Assembly: GCA_900547295.1 (NCBI GenBank)
Contig: URGK01000064.1
Location: forward strand, 1 to 15,637
From: an uncultured Eubacteriales bacterium
GTDB taxonomy: Bacteria > Bacillota > Clostridia > Peptostreptococcales > Anaerovoracaceae
DNA: 15,637 nt
Reading direction: 5' to 3'
This document shows positions 7,706 through 15,619 of the stretch, one piece after another (position 1 is the first letter of the stretch; each line of letters opens with the position of its first letter). The translations under genes and the position numbers were made by a program. Below the pieces are notes generated by a model. The model was not told the origin of the DNA. It saw only the letters and a program-made list of their open reading frames with translations, and searched no databases.

Positions 7706-9400
7706 CTATTTTTCAATAAGTGCGCTGAAAAATTTCTTCTTGACAGGCGTGTCTATAACTCTTACGGGCTTCAGCTGGTTGCCCGATATTCCCCGCATAA
7801 TCATCATATCTCTGTAAAGCGCATATGTTTCCTGCTGTTCAAAATGAAGTACGGTACTGCCTAGCACTCCGTTTTTTACCTTGTCGCCAAAGGAAGGGTT
7901 TGCCAGTGAAAGCTTCTCCTCAATCAGTCTTGTATATTCTGCCGTTTTTTCTTTCGGCATTATGCGGTCAGGTTCCATATATATTATATATCTTCCCGGC
8001 TGGCTGTCGGTATCCGCCTCTACGCTGTAGTCGTTTATGCCGCAGCCTGCTTCCTTTGCAAATTCCGATACAGCCCATGATACAGCCTCATCATTGGTTT
8101 TTTCACCGGCAATGCTTATCATCTGGTTTTTGCGGTAGACAAATTTAAGCTTTGGGGACTGTTTGTAAAATCCTGTGATACGAACCACGTCTTTAATTCT
8201 GTAGCGGTAAAAGCCGGAAAGGTTCGTGATAATTATTTCATAATCTCTGCCGGGCTCCAGCTGATCTATAGTATAGGTAGTGTTCTCATCGTCTGAGTCC
8301 ATAGGCACAAATTCATAAAATCCGCTGTCCGGTATGAGTACAAATTCTTCCTCATTTACGTTTACCGCAGCGGCTACAAGAGCTTCCGAGGCCGCATATA
8401 CACTGAAAAGAATCGGCATATCACCTGTGTACCTGCGCATTTTTTCCGTATAGCCCGAAAAGCCTCCGGTTCCTATGGCAAATATCCAGGTCATATTTCT
8501 CCATATTCTCGGTACAACGGGAGTGTCAAAGCCTTTTGCAAATTCACATCTTAATTCCGCCGCCCGCTTAGGATCCGGTTTAATTTTTGCCTGCAGGGCT
8601 TTTCTCACGTCATCGGGAATGTTTGCATCCTCTTTAAGAGTTCCGTATTCTATTTCTCTGCACAATGACTCCCAGTTTGTCTCCATATATGTCATCATAT
8701 CCGCGAGGGCTGTCATAAAAGCGCTCATCATAAACATAAGATTTCTGTCTGCAAGAGCAAATCGGATATGCAGATACTTAAGATCCATATGCTCCTTTGT
8801 AAACATTATTTCAGGCGGAGGCGAGAATATATATGGTATGAATTTTTTAAGAGTATTAAGGGATCTTGCTGAAATAGTACCCTTTGGCACTCCGTTTTCA
8901 GTCTGCATACTTCGCACCTCGACAGGATTTATTCCCCTGCCCTTTGGAGAATATCTGCCGAAGGTCTTGCGGCAGTATCTGTCCATAACGCCGAATACCA
9001 TATTTGCAGAGTATTTGCCGTAACACTCTACCGTATGCTCCGATACGGGAATGCTTTTGGGAACTCCCACGCTTCCGCTGCTCAGTGCGTAATGCACGGC
9101 CGGATATACGGATATAAGGTCTGTTTCATTGTTTTTTATCATTCTTTCAATATATGGCGCATAGTCGTCATATACCGAAAACGGCACCTTTTGTCTGTAT
9201 TCTTCAACTGAAGTTATATCCGCAAAGCCGTATCTGCGGCCATACTCGGTATCCTTGTTGTCCTGAAGTATTTTCATCAGAAGGTCCCTGCTCATATCTA
9301 CCGCTGTCTCGCAGTTTCTGTCAAGTTCGTCTAAAGCCCTGGTGCCTTTTTTCTTAAGCACCATATGTATCAGTCGGTTCATTACTGTTTCTTTAATCAT
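7706..9400 (-). CDS. GH3 family acyl-adenylate / amide synthetase (first copy, 564 aa)
   Basis: This is a full-length GH3-fold enzyme with canonical motifs: SSGSVGVPK (107-115), YAASE (335-339), YRYRIKDVV (398-406) and GEKTNDEAV (432-440), the last near the usual C-terminal hinge. The overall plan is shared with the neighbouring paralogue but the sequences differ strongly. The pair therefore looks like two steps or two substrates rather than a recent duplication. The ATG at 9400 follows GAGGTT by 7 nt; an in-frame ATG at 9382 is a weaker alternative. The gene starts 17 bp after the ABC subunit stop, so it belongs to the exporter operon. The product is probably an acyl-amino acid or amide; this is inferred from the family only. 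Confidence 0.87.
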   Translation of the reverse strand: MIKETVMNRLIHMVLKKKGTRALDELDRNCETAVDMSRDLLMKILQDNKDTEYGRRYGFADITSVEEYRQKVPFSVYDDYAPYIERMIKNNETDLISVYPAVHYALSSGSVGVPKSIPVSEHTVECYGKYSANMVFGVMDRYCRKTFGRYSPKGRGINPVEVRSMQTENGVPKGTISARSLNTLKKFIPYIFSPPPEIMFTKEHMDLKYLHIRFALADRNLMFMMSAFMTALADMMTYMETNWESLCREIEYGTLKEDANIPDDVRKALQAKIKPDPKRAAELRCEFAKGFDTPVVPRIWRNMTWIFAIGTGGFSGYTEKMRRYTGDMPILFSVYAASEALVAAAVNVNEEEFVLIPDSGFYEFVPMDSDDENTTYTIDQLEPGRDYEIIITNLSGFYRYRIKDVVRITGFYKQSPKLKFVYRKNQMISIAGEKTNDEAVSWAVSEFAKEAGCGINDYSVEADTDSQPGRYIIYMEPDRIMPKEKTAEYTRLIEEKLSLANPSFGDKVKNGVLGSTVLHFEQQETYALYRDMMIMRGISGNQLKPVRVIDTPVKKKFFSALIEK

Positions 9401-9417
9401 TCTTTTAACCTCATATA

Positions 9418-11205
9418 TTAATCTGAAATATTTCTGTAAAGCTCTGCGTAAAGTCCGTTCTTTGCCATAAGCTCCGCATGGTTTCCGGTTTCTTTGATAT
9501 CTCCGTCCTGCATGAACAGAATTTTGTCTGCATTTCGTATGGTAAACAGCCGGTGCGCAATTATGAAGCCTGTTCTGTTTTTCATAAGCGCCTCCATTGC
9601 GGCGGTAAGCATAGCCTCTGTCTTACTGTCCACCTGTGAGGTTGCCTCATCGAGAATTAGTATTGCAGGATTCGAAAGCACCACTCTTGCTATGCACAGA
9701 AGCTGCAGCTCTCCTGACGAGAGCCGGCCGCCATCCGGTGATACAGCAGTGTCATAGCCTGCCGGAAGTTTTTCTATAAAAGTATCGCAGCCGACTGTTT
9801 CGGCAGCTTTTATGATTTCCTCTCTGGAAGCGCCTTCCCTGCCGTAGCCGATATTTTCCGCTATAGTGCCTTCAAATATCCAGCTGTCCTGAAGCACCAT
9901 TCCAAAAGCACTCCGGAGGCTCTCTCTGGTGTATTCCGATATATCCGTTCCGTCTAAGGTTATTCTGCCGCCCTGTATTTCATAAAAGCGCATGATAAGG
10001 TTTATAACAGTGGTCTTGCCTGCGCCTGATCCTCCTACAATGGCAACTGTTTTGCCTGCCGGCGCATCAAAAGTCACATCACTCATAAGCTTTCTGTCCT
10101 GTGTATATCCAAATTCCACATGTTCAAAGGAAACAGCTCCCCGTACTTTTGAAAGCTCCAGTGTTTTTTTGTTTTTTTCCTCCGGCTCCTCTTCTTCCTC
10201 AAGGAATTCAAACACCCTCTCGGCCGCCGCTATTCCCATCTGAAAGCTGTTGAAATTGGCCGACATATTCTGAATCGGCATCGCAATCATATTGGCATAT
10301 ATGATAAATGCCTGAAACTCTCCCAGGGTCATTTTGCCTTTAAGAAGCAGTACTGCGCTGAGCACGCAAAGCGCTATATATGCCATATTGTTAATCAGCT
10401 TTGAAACCGGCATAATGCAGCCTGAAAAAAATCTGCTTCTGGTATAGTTTTTCTGAACCTCTGCATTAAGCCCGTCAAATATTTCTGCCGCCTTATCCTC
10501 ATAGGAAAACGCCTGCATAAGCACATGGTTAGTATATATATCGTTCATAAACGCATTGAGGCTTCCCACCTTCTGCTGCTGTTTTTTGAAAAGCCTGCGG
10601 GTAGTGGCAGTTATCAGCGTCATCGAGAAAAAGCTTACGGGAATCATCACTATGAATACAAGTGCCAGCACAGGATTTAACACAAGCATTGCCGTCAGTA
10701 TTCCCGCTATGGTCAGAAGCTGCGCCGTCATTTTTGTCACAGTGGTGTCAAGGGTGTTTGAAAGAGTAGTCATGTCGTTGGTAACTCTTGACAGTATATC
10801 TCCTGCGGGGTGGGAATCTATGAATTCAAGCGGAAGTCTGCCTATTTTCTTCTGGCTTCTTTCTCTAAGCTCAAGTACTATACTTTGCGACAGGGCTACA
10901 GACAGTCTGTTGTCCGCCCACTGTGAGCTGTTCCCTGTAATATACAGTCCCAGCAGCACGCTGCACTGAAACAGGATATATTCAAAATCTATATTTCCGC
11001 TTTCAGAGCCGCTTATGCTGTCAATTATGTTCTTTGAAGCAAGAGGCGCCAGGGTCAGCGCCGCCGTTTCAAGAATTACCGCAACTGCAAGCAGTATTAT
11101 TGACTTGCTGTGAGGCTTTGCGCATGCTGCAAGCCGTTTAAGCCCCTGCCGGCAGCTGTTTTTTTTGTTTTTTCTTCCGGAGGTTTTTGTTTTGTCTTTA
11201 CTCAT
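9418..11205 (-). CDS. ABC exporter half-transporter, subunit 2 (catalytically competent ATP site)
   Basis: This 595-residue protein is a type IV (MsbA/MdlB-like) exporter half. A basic N-terminus leads into a six-helix membrane domain (about 30-340) and an ATPase domain. The ATPase shows Walker A GGSGAGKTT (391-399), Q-loop VLQDSW, an odd signature LSSGE (495-499), Walker B ILILDEATS with the catalytic Glu (about 520), and the switch His in IIAHRL (about 551). A longer frame to 11301 is rejected because its extra residues come from inside the upstream gene. ATG 11205 has AAAGGAG 7 nt upstream and overlaps the previous stop in ATGAGTAA. With the next-listed subunit it should form a heterodimer that exports a small molecule or peptide across the membrane. 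Confidence 0.9.
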   Translation of the reverse strand: MSKDKTKTSGRKNKKNSCRQGLKRLAACAKPHSKSIILLAVAVILETAALTLAPLASKNIIDSISGSESGNIDFEYILFQCSVLLGLYITGNSSQWADNRLSVALSQSIVLELRERSQKKIGRLPLEFIDSHPAGDILSRVTNDMTTLSNTLDTTVTKMTAQLLTIAGILTAMLVLNPVLALVFIVMIPVSFFSMTLITATTRRLFKKQQQKVGSLNAFMNDIYTNHVLMQAFSYEDKAAEIFDGLNAEVQKNYTRSRFFSGCIMPVSKLINNMAYIALCVLSAVLLLKGKMTLGEFQAFIIYANMIAMPIQNMSANFNSFQMGIAAAERVFEFLEEEEEPEEKNKKTLELSKVRGAVSFEHVEFGYTQDRKLMSDVTFDAPAGKTVAIVGGSGAGKTTVINLIMRFYEIQGGRITLDGTDISEYTRESLRSAFGMVLQDSWIFEGTIAENIGYGREGASREEIIKAAETVGCDTFIEKLPAGYDTAVSPDGGRLSSGELQLLCIARVVLSNPAILILDEATSQVDSKTEAMLTAAMEALMKNRTGFIIAHRLFTIRNADKILFMQDGDIKETGNHAELMAKNGLYAELYRNISD

Positions 11206-12937
11206 AGTCTGACTCCTTTGCCTCACTGTAGTTCTGCGTAGCATAAATCTGCCGGTAAAGCTCCGAGTTTTCCAGAAGCTGCTTATGATTTCCGGAGGCA
11301 ATAATCCGGCCGTTATCCATCACAAGAATTTTATCGGCATTTTGAACCGTAGCTATTCGCTGCGCCACTATTATCACTATCTTGTCCTGCAGCGCCTTTG
11401 CTATATTGGTTCTGACTTTTGCATCGGTTTTCAGATCTAGCGCCGAAAATGAATCGTCAAACAGATAAATATACGCATCTCTGCAAAGGCATCTTGCAAG
11501 AGATATTCTCTGTCTCTGCCCGCCTGATAGGTTCATGCCGTTTTGAGCAAGCTCTGTGTCTATACCCTCCGGCAGACTCTCTGTAAATCCGGTCGCCTCC
11601 GCTAAACAAAGCGCTTTCATTGCAGACTCTCTGCTGAGACCCTCGTCTGCAAGTCTGAGGTTTTCGTAGATTGTATTCTGAAGCAGCATGGATTTCTGAG
11701 GCGCATAGCTTATTCTGCTTCTGAGCTCTGCAGTATTCATGGTCTGTATATCCTCACCATCTATGCGTATGTTTCCCTCTAAGGTGTCAAACAGCCCTAA
11801 AACAAGGGACAGCAGAGTTGTTTTACCTGATCCTGTAGCTCCGACTACCGCTATGGTCTGCCCGGGATCTGCGCTGAAAGATATGTCGGTTAAGACCTGC
11901 TTCTGAGCGCCTTCATACCCAAAGCAAACCTTATCAAATACAAGTCCGGTTTCGCACTCCCTGCGCTCTGCCGCAGGCTGCTTTGCCCTGTCAGCACTGA
12001 AATTCAGAACCTCCATAACTCTGTCGGCCGAAACCTTTGCCTTTGGAATGAATACAAATATGTCGGCAACCGATGCCAGTGAGGAAACAAACAGCAGTAT
12101 ATACTGAAAGAACTTTATAAGGTCTGCCGTATCCATCATATTACGCCGGATCTGTTCCGCTCCCAGCAGGTATATACCCACCATTGCAATATTCATAACC
12201 AGCTGCATTACAGGACTGAGAAAATTAATCGAGCGGTTTGCATTTATGGCCTCATCGCAGGCTCTCCGGTCTGCTTCTGTTATCCGCTGCTCCTCATACT
12301 GCTGCCTGCCGAAAGCTCTTACGGTTCTTGCTCCTGCAAGCTTTTCTCTCAGCAGCAGGTTTATTCTGTCTACACAAAGCTGCAGACTGTAAAAAGCTGT
12401 TCTGCTTTTTTTGGTGCATACTCCAATGAATATAAGGGTTACGGTAAAGGTTGCAAGGACAATTACCGACAGCGGCCAGTTCATACTTACAGCCACAATT
12501 ATTGCCCCAAGCCCTGTAAATGGAATCAGCATTGCTGAGCGCAGGCTGTTTATCATAAGCATCTGCATTACGGTTACATCTGCAGTTGACCTTGTAAGAA
12601 GCGTCGCCGCTCCGAATCTGCCGTATTCTTCTGTCGTAAAGGTTTTAACTCTGTCAAAGAGGTCCTTTCTGATATCATAGGTAAATCTGGCTGTAATTTT
12701 GGCACTGAAATACCCGCTTATAATCATAAATATGCCTACGCCTGCAGTCATAGCAAGCATTTCAGTTCCGATGCTTATAATATAGCTGATATTCCCCCCG
12801 GCAACTCCGAACCTCAATATTCTGTCGGTCATTTCCGGCAGGATAAGCTGACACATTATCTGCAGCAGAGAAAACAGCAGCACGCACCCGATCAGCAGTC
12901 TGTATCTTCCGAAATATCGTTTTACCAGTTTAATCAA
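11198..12937 (-). CDS. ABC exporter half-transporter, subunit 1 (degenerate catalytic residues)
   Basis: An exporter half of 579 residues, read from TTG 12937. It has six membrane helices (about 10-300) and an ATPase domain with Walker A GATGSGKTT (366-374), signature LSGGQRQR (470-477), Walker B YLFDDSFS with Asp in place of the catalytic Glu (about 495), and Gln in place of the switch His in IIVAQRI (about 526). This is the YheI/MdlA-type pattern of a heterodimeric exporter. A GTG at 12967 gives a longer frame. TTG is preferred because GGAGGAGG stands 5 nt upstream of it and because it overlaps the previous stop by 8 nt (TTGATTAA), like the next junction. The substrate is unknown; the operon suggests the product of the ligases. 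Confidence 0.88.
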   Translation of the reverse strand: MIKLVKRYFGRYRLLIGCVLLFSLLQIMCQLILPEMTDRILRFGVAGGNISYIISIGTEMLAMTAGVGIFMIISGYFSAKITARFTYDIRKDLFDRVKTFTTEEYGRFGAATLLTRSTADVTVMQMLMINSLRSAMLIPFTGLGAIIVAVSMNWPLSVIVLATFTVTLIFIGVCTKKSRTAFYSLQLCVDRINLLLREKLAGARTVRAFGRQQYEEQRITEADRRACDEAINANRSINFLSPVMQLVMNIAMVGIYLLGAEQIRRNMMDTADLIKFFQYILLFVSSLASVADIFVFIPKAKVSADRVMEVLNFSADRAKQPAAERRECETGLVFDKVCFGYEGAQKQVLTDISFSADPGQTIAVVGATGSGKTTLLSLVLGLFDTLEGNIRIDGEDIQTMNTAELRSRISYAPQKSMLLQNTIYENLRLADEGLSRESAMKALCLAEATGFTESLPEGIDTELAQNGMNLSGGQRQRISLARCLCRDAYIYLFDDSFSALDLKTDAKVRTNIAKALQDKIVIIVAQRIATVQNADKILVMDNGRIIASGNHKQLLENSELYRQIYATQNYSEAKESDYE

Positions 12938-13874
12938 GGCTTCCTCCTCCGAAATTCTGTTTTGCACTGTTTTTGATCATTGCGGCAAGCTCGTTTACAA
13001 ATATGTCGGCAAGCCTGTGCTCCCCGCGTTTTTGCTCCTCAAACAGATATGTAAGCCCCGGCATTGAATTTGCCTCACAGAGATAATATTCATTTTCGTT
13101 TTCACCAAAGAGATAATCTATGCTGCCTATTTTCATCCCCATTGCGTTTGCCAGCTTCTCTGATAGTTCCTTCAGAAAATCAGGCATATCAAAATCTGTG
13201 ATATATCCGCCCTGCCTGATATTTGATTTAAAGTCGGTATCGTTGCATCTTACAAATGAGTGTATAATTCTGCCGTTCATAAATATCAGCCGGATATCCC
13301 TGCCATTTGATGAGGTTATGGCCTGCTGCGCGATAATAGGCTCGCTGAAAGGCGCTCCGAAAACAATACTCAGCAGATTGCCAAGCTCCTCCTCGGTTTT
13401 AATCAGGGAAATGCCCTTGCCCTGACTTCCGTGCATTATTTTTATAACGGCGGGAAGCCCCACCTGACTTACTATGTATTCCGCGCTCATTTCGGCTGTG
13501 ACCAGAAGCGTCTTTGGTATCAGAAGCTCAGGCACATACTGCTGTGCAAGCTGGAAAGTATACAGCTTGTCAGAGGTTTTTTCGATCAGATTAATACTGT
13601 TGATACATACAGCACCAAGGCTTTCAAACATGCGCAGTACGGCGCCTTCGTGGTAGCTGTTCAGATCTCCCATGAAACCCACCAGCACAAAATCCGGACA
13701 GGCTGTCTGCTTTCCTTTAATCAGAATGCTGCTGCCTGCACCGCCTGCTGCCACATCTATATCCTTTACATTTACTGCTTCAAGCTCAAGACCTGCAGCG
13801 GAAATTATCTTTTGGACCAGTTCAAGCTCTTTGTCTATTTCTTTGGTACTGCCGGTAAGAAGTATACCCTTCAT
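12930..13874 (-). CDS. RimK-like ATP-grasp ligase (314 aa)
   Basis: ATP-grasp ligases of this class join a carboxylate to an amine through an acyl-phosphate; RimK, LysX and MptN are relatives. The N-terminal pre-ATP-grasp part (1-95) includes PDFVLVGFMGDLNSYHEGAVLR in two overlapping motifs. The nucleotide-binding part has PAVIKIMHGSQGKG (141-154), GRDIRLIFMNG, and KSNIRQGG (216-223). The metal-binding part has IDYLFG (about 252-257) and CEANSMPGL (266-274) with the expected Asp, Glu and Asn. It is the first gene of the operon. The ATG lies 8 nt past AAAGGAG and about 47 nt after the predicted transcription start. It likely forms a peptide or amide bond on an amino-acid substrate. The substrate cannot be read, and a ribosomal protein S6 role is unlikely in this setting. 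Confidence 0.88.
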   Translation of the reverse strand: MKGILLTGSTKEIDKELELVQKIISAAGLELEAVNVKDIDVAAGGAGSSILIKGKQTACPDFVLVGFMGDLNSYHEGAVLRMFESLGAVCINSINLIEKTSDKLYTFQLAQQYVPELLIPKTLLVTAEMSAEYIVSQVGLPAVIKIMHGSQGKGISLIKTEEELGNLLSIVFGAPFSEPIIAQQAITSSNGRDIRLIFMNGRIIHSFVRCNDTDFKSNIRQGGYITDFDMPDFLKELSEKLANAMGMKIGSIDYLFGENENEYYLCEANSMPGLTYLFEEQKRGEHRLADIFVNELAAMIKNSAKQNFGGGSLD

Positions 13875-13927
13875 AATTTATGCTCCTTTCGAAAATCCAT
13901 ATCTGAAAGTGTAATCACGTTTATTTG

Positions 13928-13956
13928 ATTTTAACCACAAAGCGGTTACTTGTCAA
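13928..13956 (-). promoter_or_regulatory. Sigma-A promoter of the ATP-grasp/ABC/GH3 operon, with a palindrome in the spacer
   Basis: On the - strand, TTGACA (13956-13951) is followed by a 17-bp spacer and TAAAAT (13933-13928), a near-perfect housekeeping promoter. Transcription should start near 13921, giving a leader of about 47 nt. The spacer holds the imperfect palindrome AACCGC-TTT-GTGGTT (13948-13934), placed where a bound repressor would block RNA polymerase. No regulator gene is visible in the window. Confidence 0.75.
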
Positions 13957-14134
13957 CGATACTTTTGCAGCCGTTTATCTGATATATATACACATCTCAG
14001 GCATCAATAGTATATTTTCATTGAAAAAATTCAAAAACAGAATCCGCCGGAGCTGTATGGCTTATTGCAACATGTATATTTCCTCCGCTTTTGTGGAACA
14101 ATTTTAATAACATATATTACTAAGGAGGCCAGGT

Positions 14135-14671
14135 ATGAATAATCTGACAGGAACACAGACCGAACAGAATCTCAGATTTGCTTTTTCGGGAGAGTCCGAG
14201 GCTCGAAACAAATATACTTTTTTCGCCAAGGTGGCAAAGCAGGAGGGCTATGAACAGATAGCTGCCATATTTGAGGAAACTGCTTTAAATGAAAAGGCCC
14301 ACGCAAAGCTGTGGTTTGAGGCGCTATCGGGAATAGGAAGCACTCTCGAAAACCTTAAAAACGCCGCCTCCGGCGAAAACTACGAATGGGCCGAAATGTA
14401 TGCAGGCTTTGCCCGTACGGCAGCGCAGGAGGGCTTTCCTGACATTGCCGCTGCTTTTGAAAAGGTCGGAGAAATAGAAAGAAGCCATGAGGACAGATAC
14501 AATCAGCTTATTGACAATATGTCCGGAAACAAAGTATTTGCAAAGGACAGCGATGTCAGATGGATATGCAGAAACTGCGGTCATATAGAGGTCGGAGCGG
14601 AAGCGCCGCTGAACTGCCCCGTATGCAGTCACCCTCAGTCATATTTTGAGCTGGTTTCAGAAAATTACTAG
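14135..14671 (+). CDS. rbr: Rubrerythrin
   Basis: A cytoplasmic non-heme iron peroxidase of anaerobes that reduces hydrogen peroxide with electrons from rubredoxin-type carriers. The 178 residues have a four-helix ferritin-like domain with the di-iron ligands E20, E53 and H56 (NEKAH), E84 or E87, and E115 with H118 (EIERSH). A C-terminal rubredoxin-like domain has C145, C148, C161 and C164 in CRNCG and CPVC. Length and ligand order are normal. The ATG is 6 nt past AAGGAGG. The gene is divergent from the biosynthetic operon and only 46 bp ahead of the DapF-like gene, so those two may share a message. No convincing promoter was found in the 260 bp upstream. Confidence 0.93.
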   Translation: MNNLTGTQTEQNLRFAFSGESEARNKYTFFAKVAKQEGYEQIAAIFEETALNEKAHAKLWFEALSGIGSTLENLKNAASGENYEWAEMYAGFARTAAQEGFPDIAAAFEKVGEIERSHEDRYNQLIDNMSGNKVFAKDSDVRWICRNCGHIEVGAEAPLNCPVCSHPQSYFELVSENY

Positions 14672-14717
14672 TCTAAGAGTTCCCATTGCCAAGTATGTAT
14701 ATATAGAGGTGATGGGA

Positions 14718-15587
14718 ATGATTTATTATGCTAAATATCATAAGGACGGCAACTCCTTTATAATCACAGAGCAGCAGGATATATGCGGTGAAAACAAAAA
14801 AACTCTTGCGGAAACGCTGTGCAGGCAGGATACAAATATAGGCGCAGACTCCCTTACAGTCTGCGACACCTCGCAGCACTTCATATCAATGGTTTCCTAC
14901 AGCCGAAACGGTATGCGCCAGCCTCTGAACGGAAACGGCATTGCCTGCCTGATCCAGTACTGTTACGAGTACGGCTTTCTCCTCGAAAGGAAAGCATATA
15001 TAAAGACCGATGCGGCCCTTGTGGGTGTAAAGATAAAGAAAACATCGCCGTTTACAACCGCCGTTTATCTTCCTCCCGCAATATTTTCGGCCGAAAGCTG
15101 CTGTATGCCGGAATCGGTATACACCGAAGAAATATACATAGAAACAAGTTACGGCAAAATACCGCTTACCACTGTAAATACCGGAAACATATACTCGGTA
15201 ATATGGTCTGATGAATATCAGAAATGGCACCTTAACAGAAAAGGAAGAAAGGCATTTAGAAATGAGCGGCGGGATTTTATGAGCAGACTTGCACGCGAGA
15301 TTTCCGGAAACAGCATATTCCGACTGAAAACAGGAGTCGTCTTTGCTGAAATGATTGAATACAACACTATTGCACTTAACATCTACGATAAAGACGCCTC
15401 GCCGCTTTCCTCCTGCCTTACTGCCGAGGCAGCAGCCGCAGTATGCGCATTAAAGAAAAACAAATGCAGCGGAAGCAATATTGTTTCGGGAAAAACCAAT
15501 CTTCGCATCACATATGACGGCGTTATAGAGGCTGCCTGCGTCACGCACAAGGCATCTGAAGGATTTGCAAAAGCAGACAAAAAATGA
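14718..15587 (+). CDS. Diaminopimelate epimerase (DapF)-fold protein lacking the first catalytic Cys
   Basis: The 289-residue protein follows DapF order: a start like YHKDGNSFIIT, then NIGADSL (DapF: GIGADGL), NGMRQPLNGNGIACLIQYCYEYG in the place of the first active-site loop, NTGNIYSVIW (DapF: GNPHAV), and SPLSSCLTAEAAAAV in the place of ETLACGTGACAAAV. The first catalytic Cys of the CGNG loop is Asn (N71). The second Cys (about C233) may remain, but its GTGA oxyanion loop is LTAE. Two-base epimerisation by a Cys pair is therefore not expected. It could be a different racemase or isomerase, or a non-catalytic relative. ATG 14718 is chosen over an upstream frame start at 14646 inside rubrerythrin because GAGGTG stands 6-8 nt ahead. 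The fold call is fairly good; the activity is unknown. Confidence 0.72.
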   Translation: MIYYAKYHKDGNSFIITEQQDICGENKKTLAETLCRQDTNIGADSLTVCDTSQHFISMVSYSRNGMRQPLNGNGIACLIQYCYEYGFLLERKAYIKTDAALVGVKIKKTSPFTTAVYLPPAIFSAESCCMPESVYTEEIYIETSYGKIPLTTVNTGNIYSVIWSDEYQKWHLNRKGRKAFRNERRDFMSRLAREISGNSIFRLKTGVVFAEMIEYNTIALNIYDKDASPLSSCLTAEAAAAVCALKKNKCSGSNIVSGKTNLRITYDGVIEAACVTHKASEGFAKADKK

Positions 15588-15619
15588 TACAGAGGTATGG
15601 GCTGCCCATACCTCTGTAT
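15587..15619 (-). terminator. Perfect 15-bp hairpin, likely terminator for a gene entering from the right
   Basis: ATACAGAGGTATGGG pairs perfectly with CCCATACCTCTGTAT around a 3-nt CTG loop, starting at the last base of the DapF-like stop codon. On the + strand it is followed by mixed sequence. On the - strand it is followed by CATTTTTTG, a six-T tract, so the better fit is a - strand intrinsic terminator. It would also protect or end the + strand message. Confidence 0.7.

Noticed and set aside
11206..11301. Longer N-terminus for the second ABC subunit
   Set aside because: The extra 32 residues are read from inside the upstream ABC gene in another frame, while ATG 11205 has a good Shine-Dalgarno site.
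14105..14119. TAATA...TATTA palindrome and TATATT just before rubrerythrin, possible PerR/Fur-type site or -10 box
   Set aside because: The sequence is simple A/T and matches the PerR consensus poorly. As a -10 box it would place the transcript start on the ribosome site.
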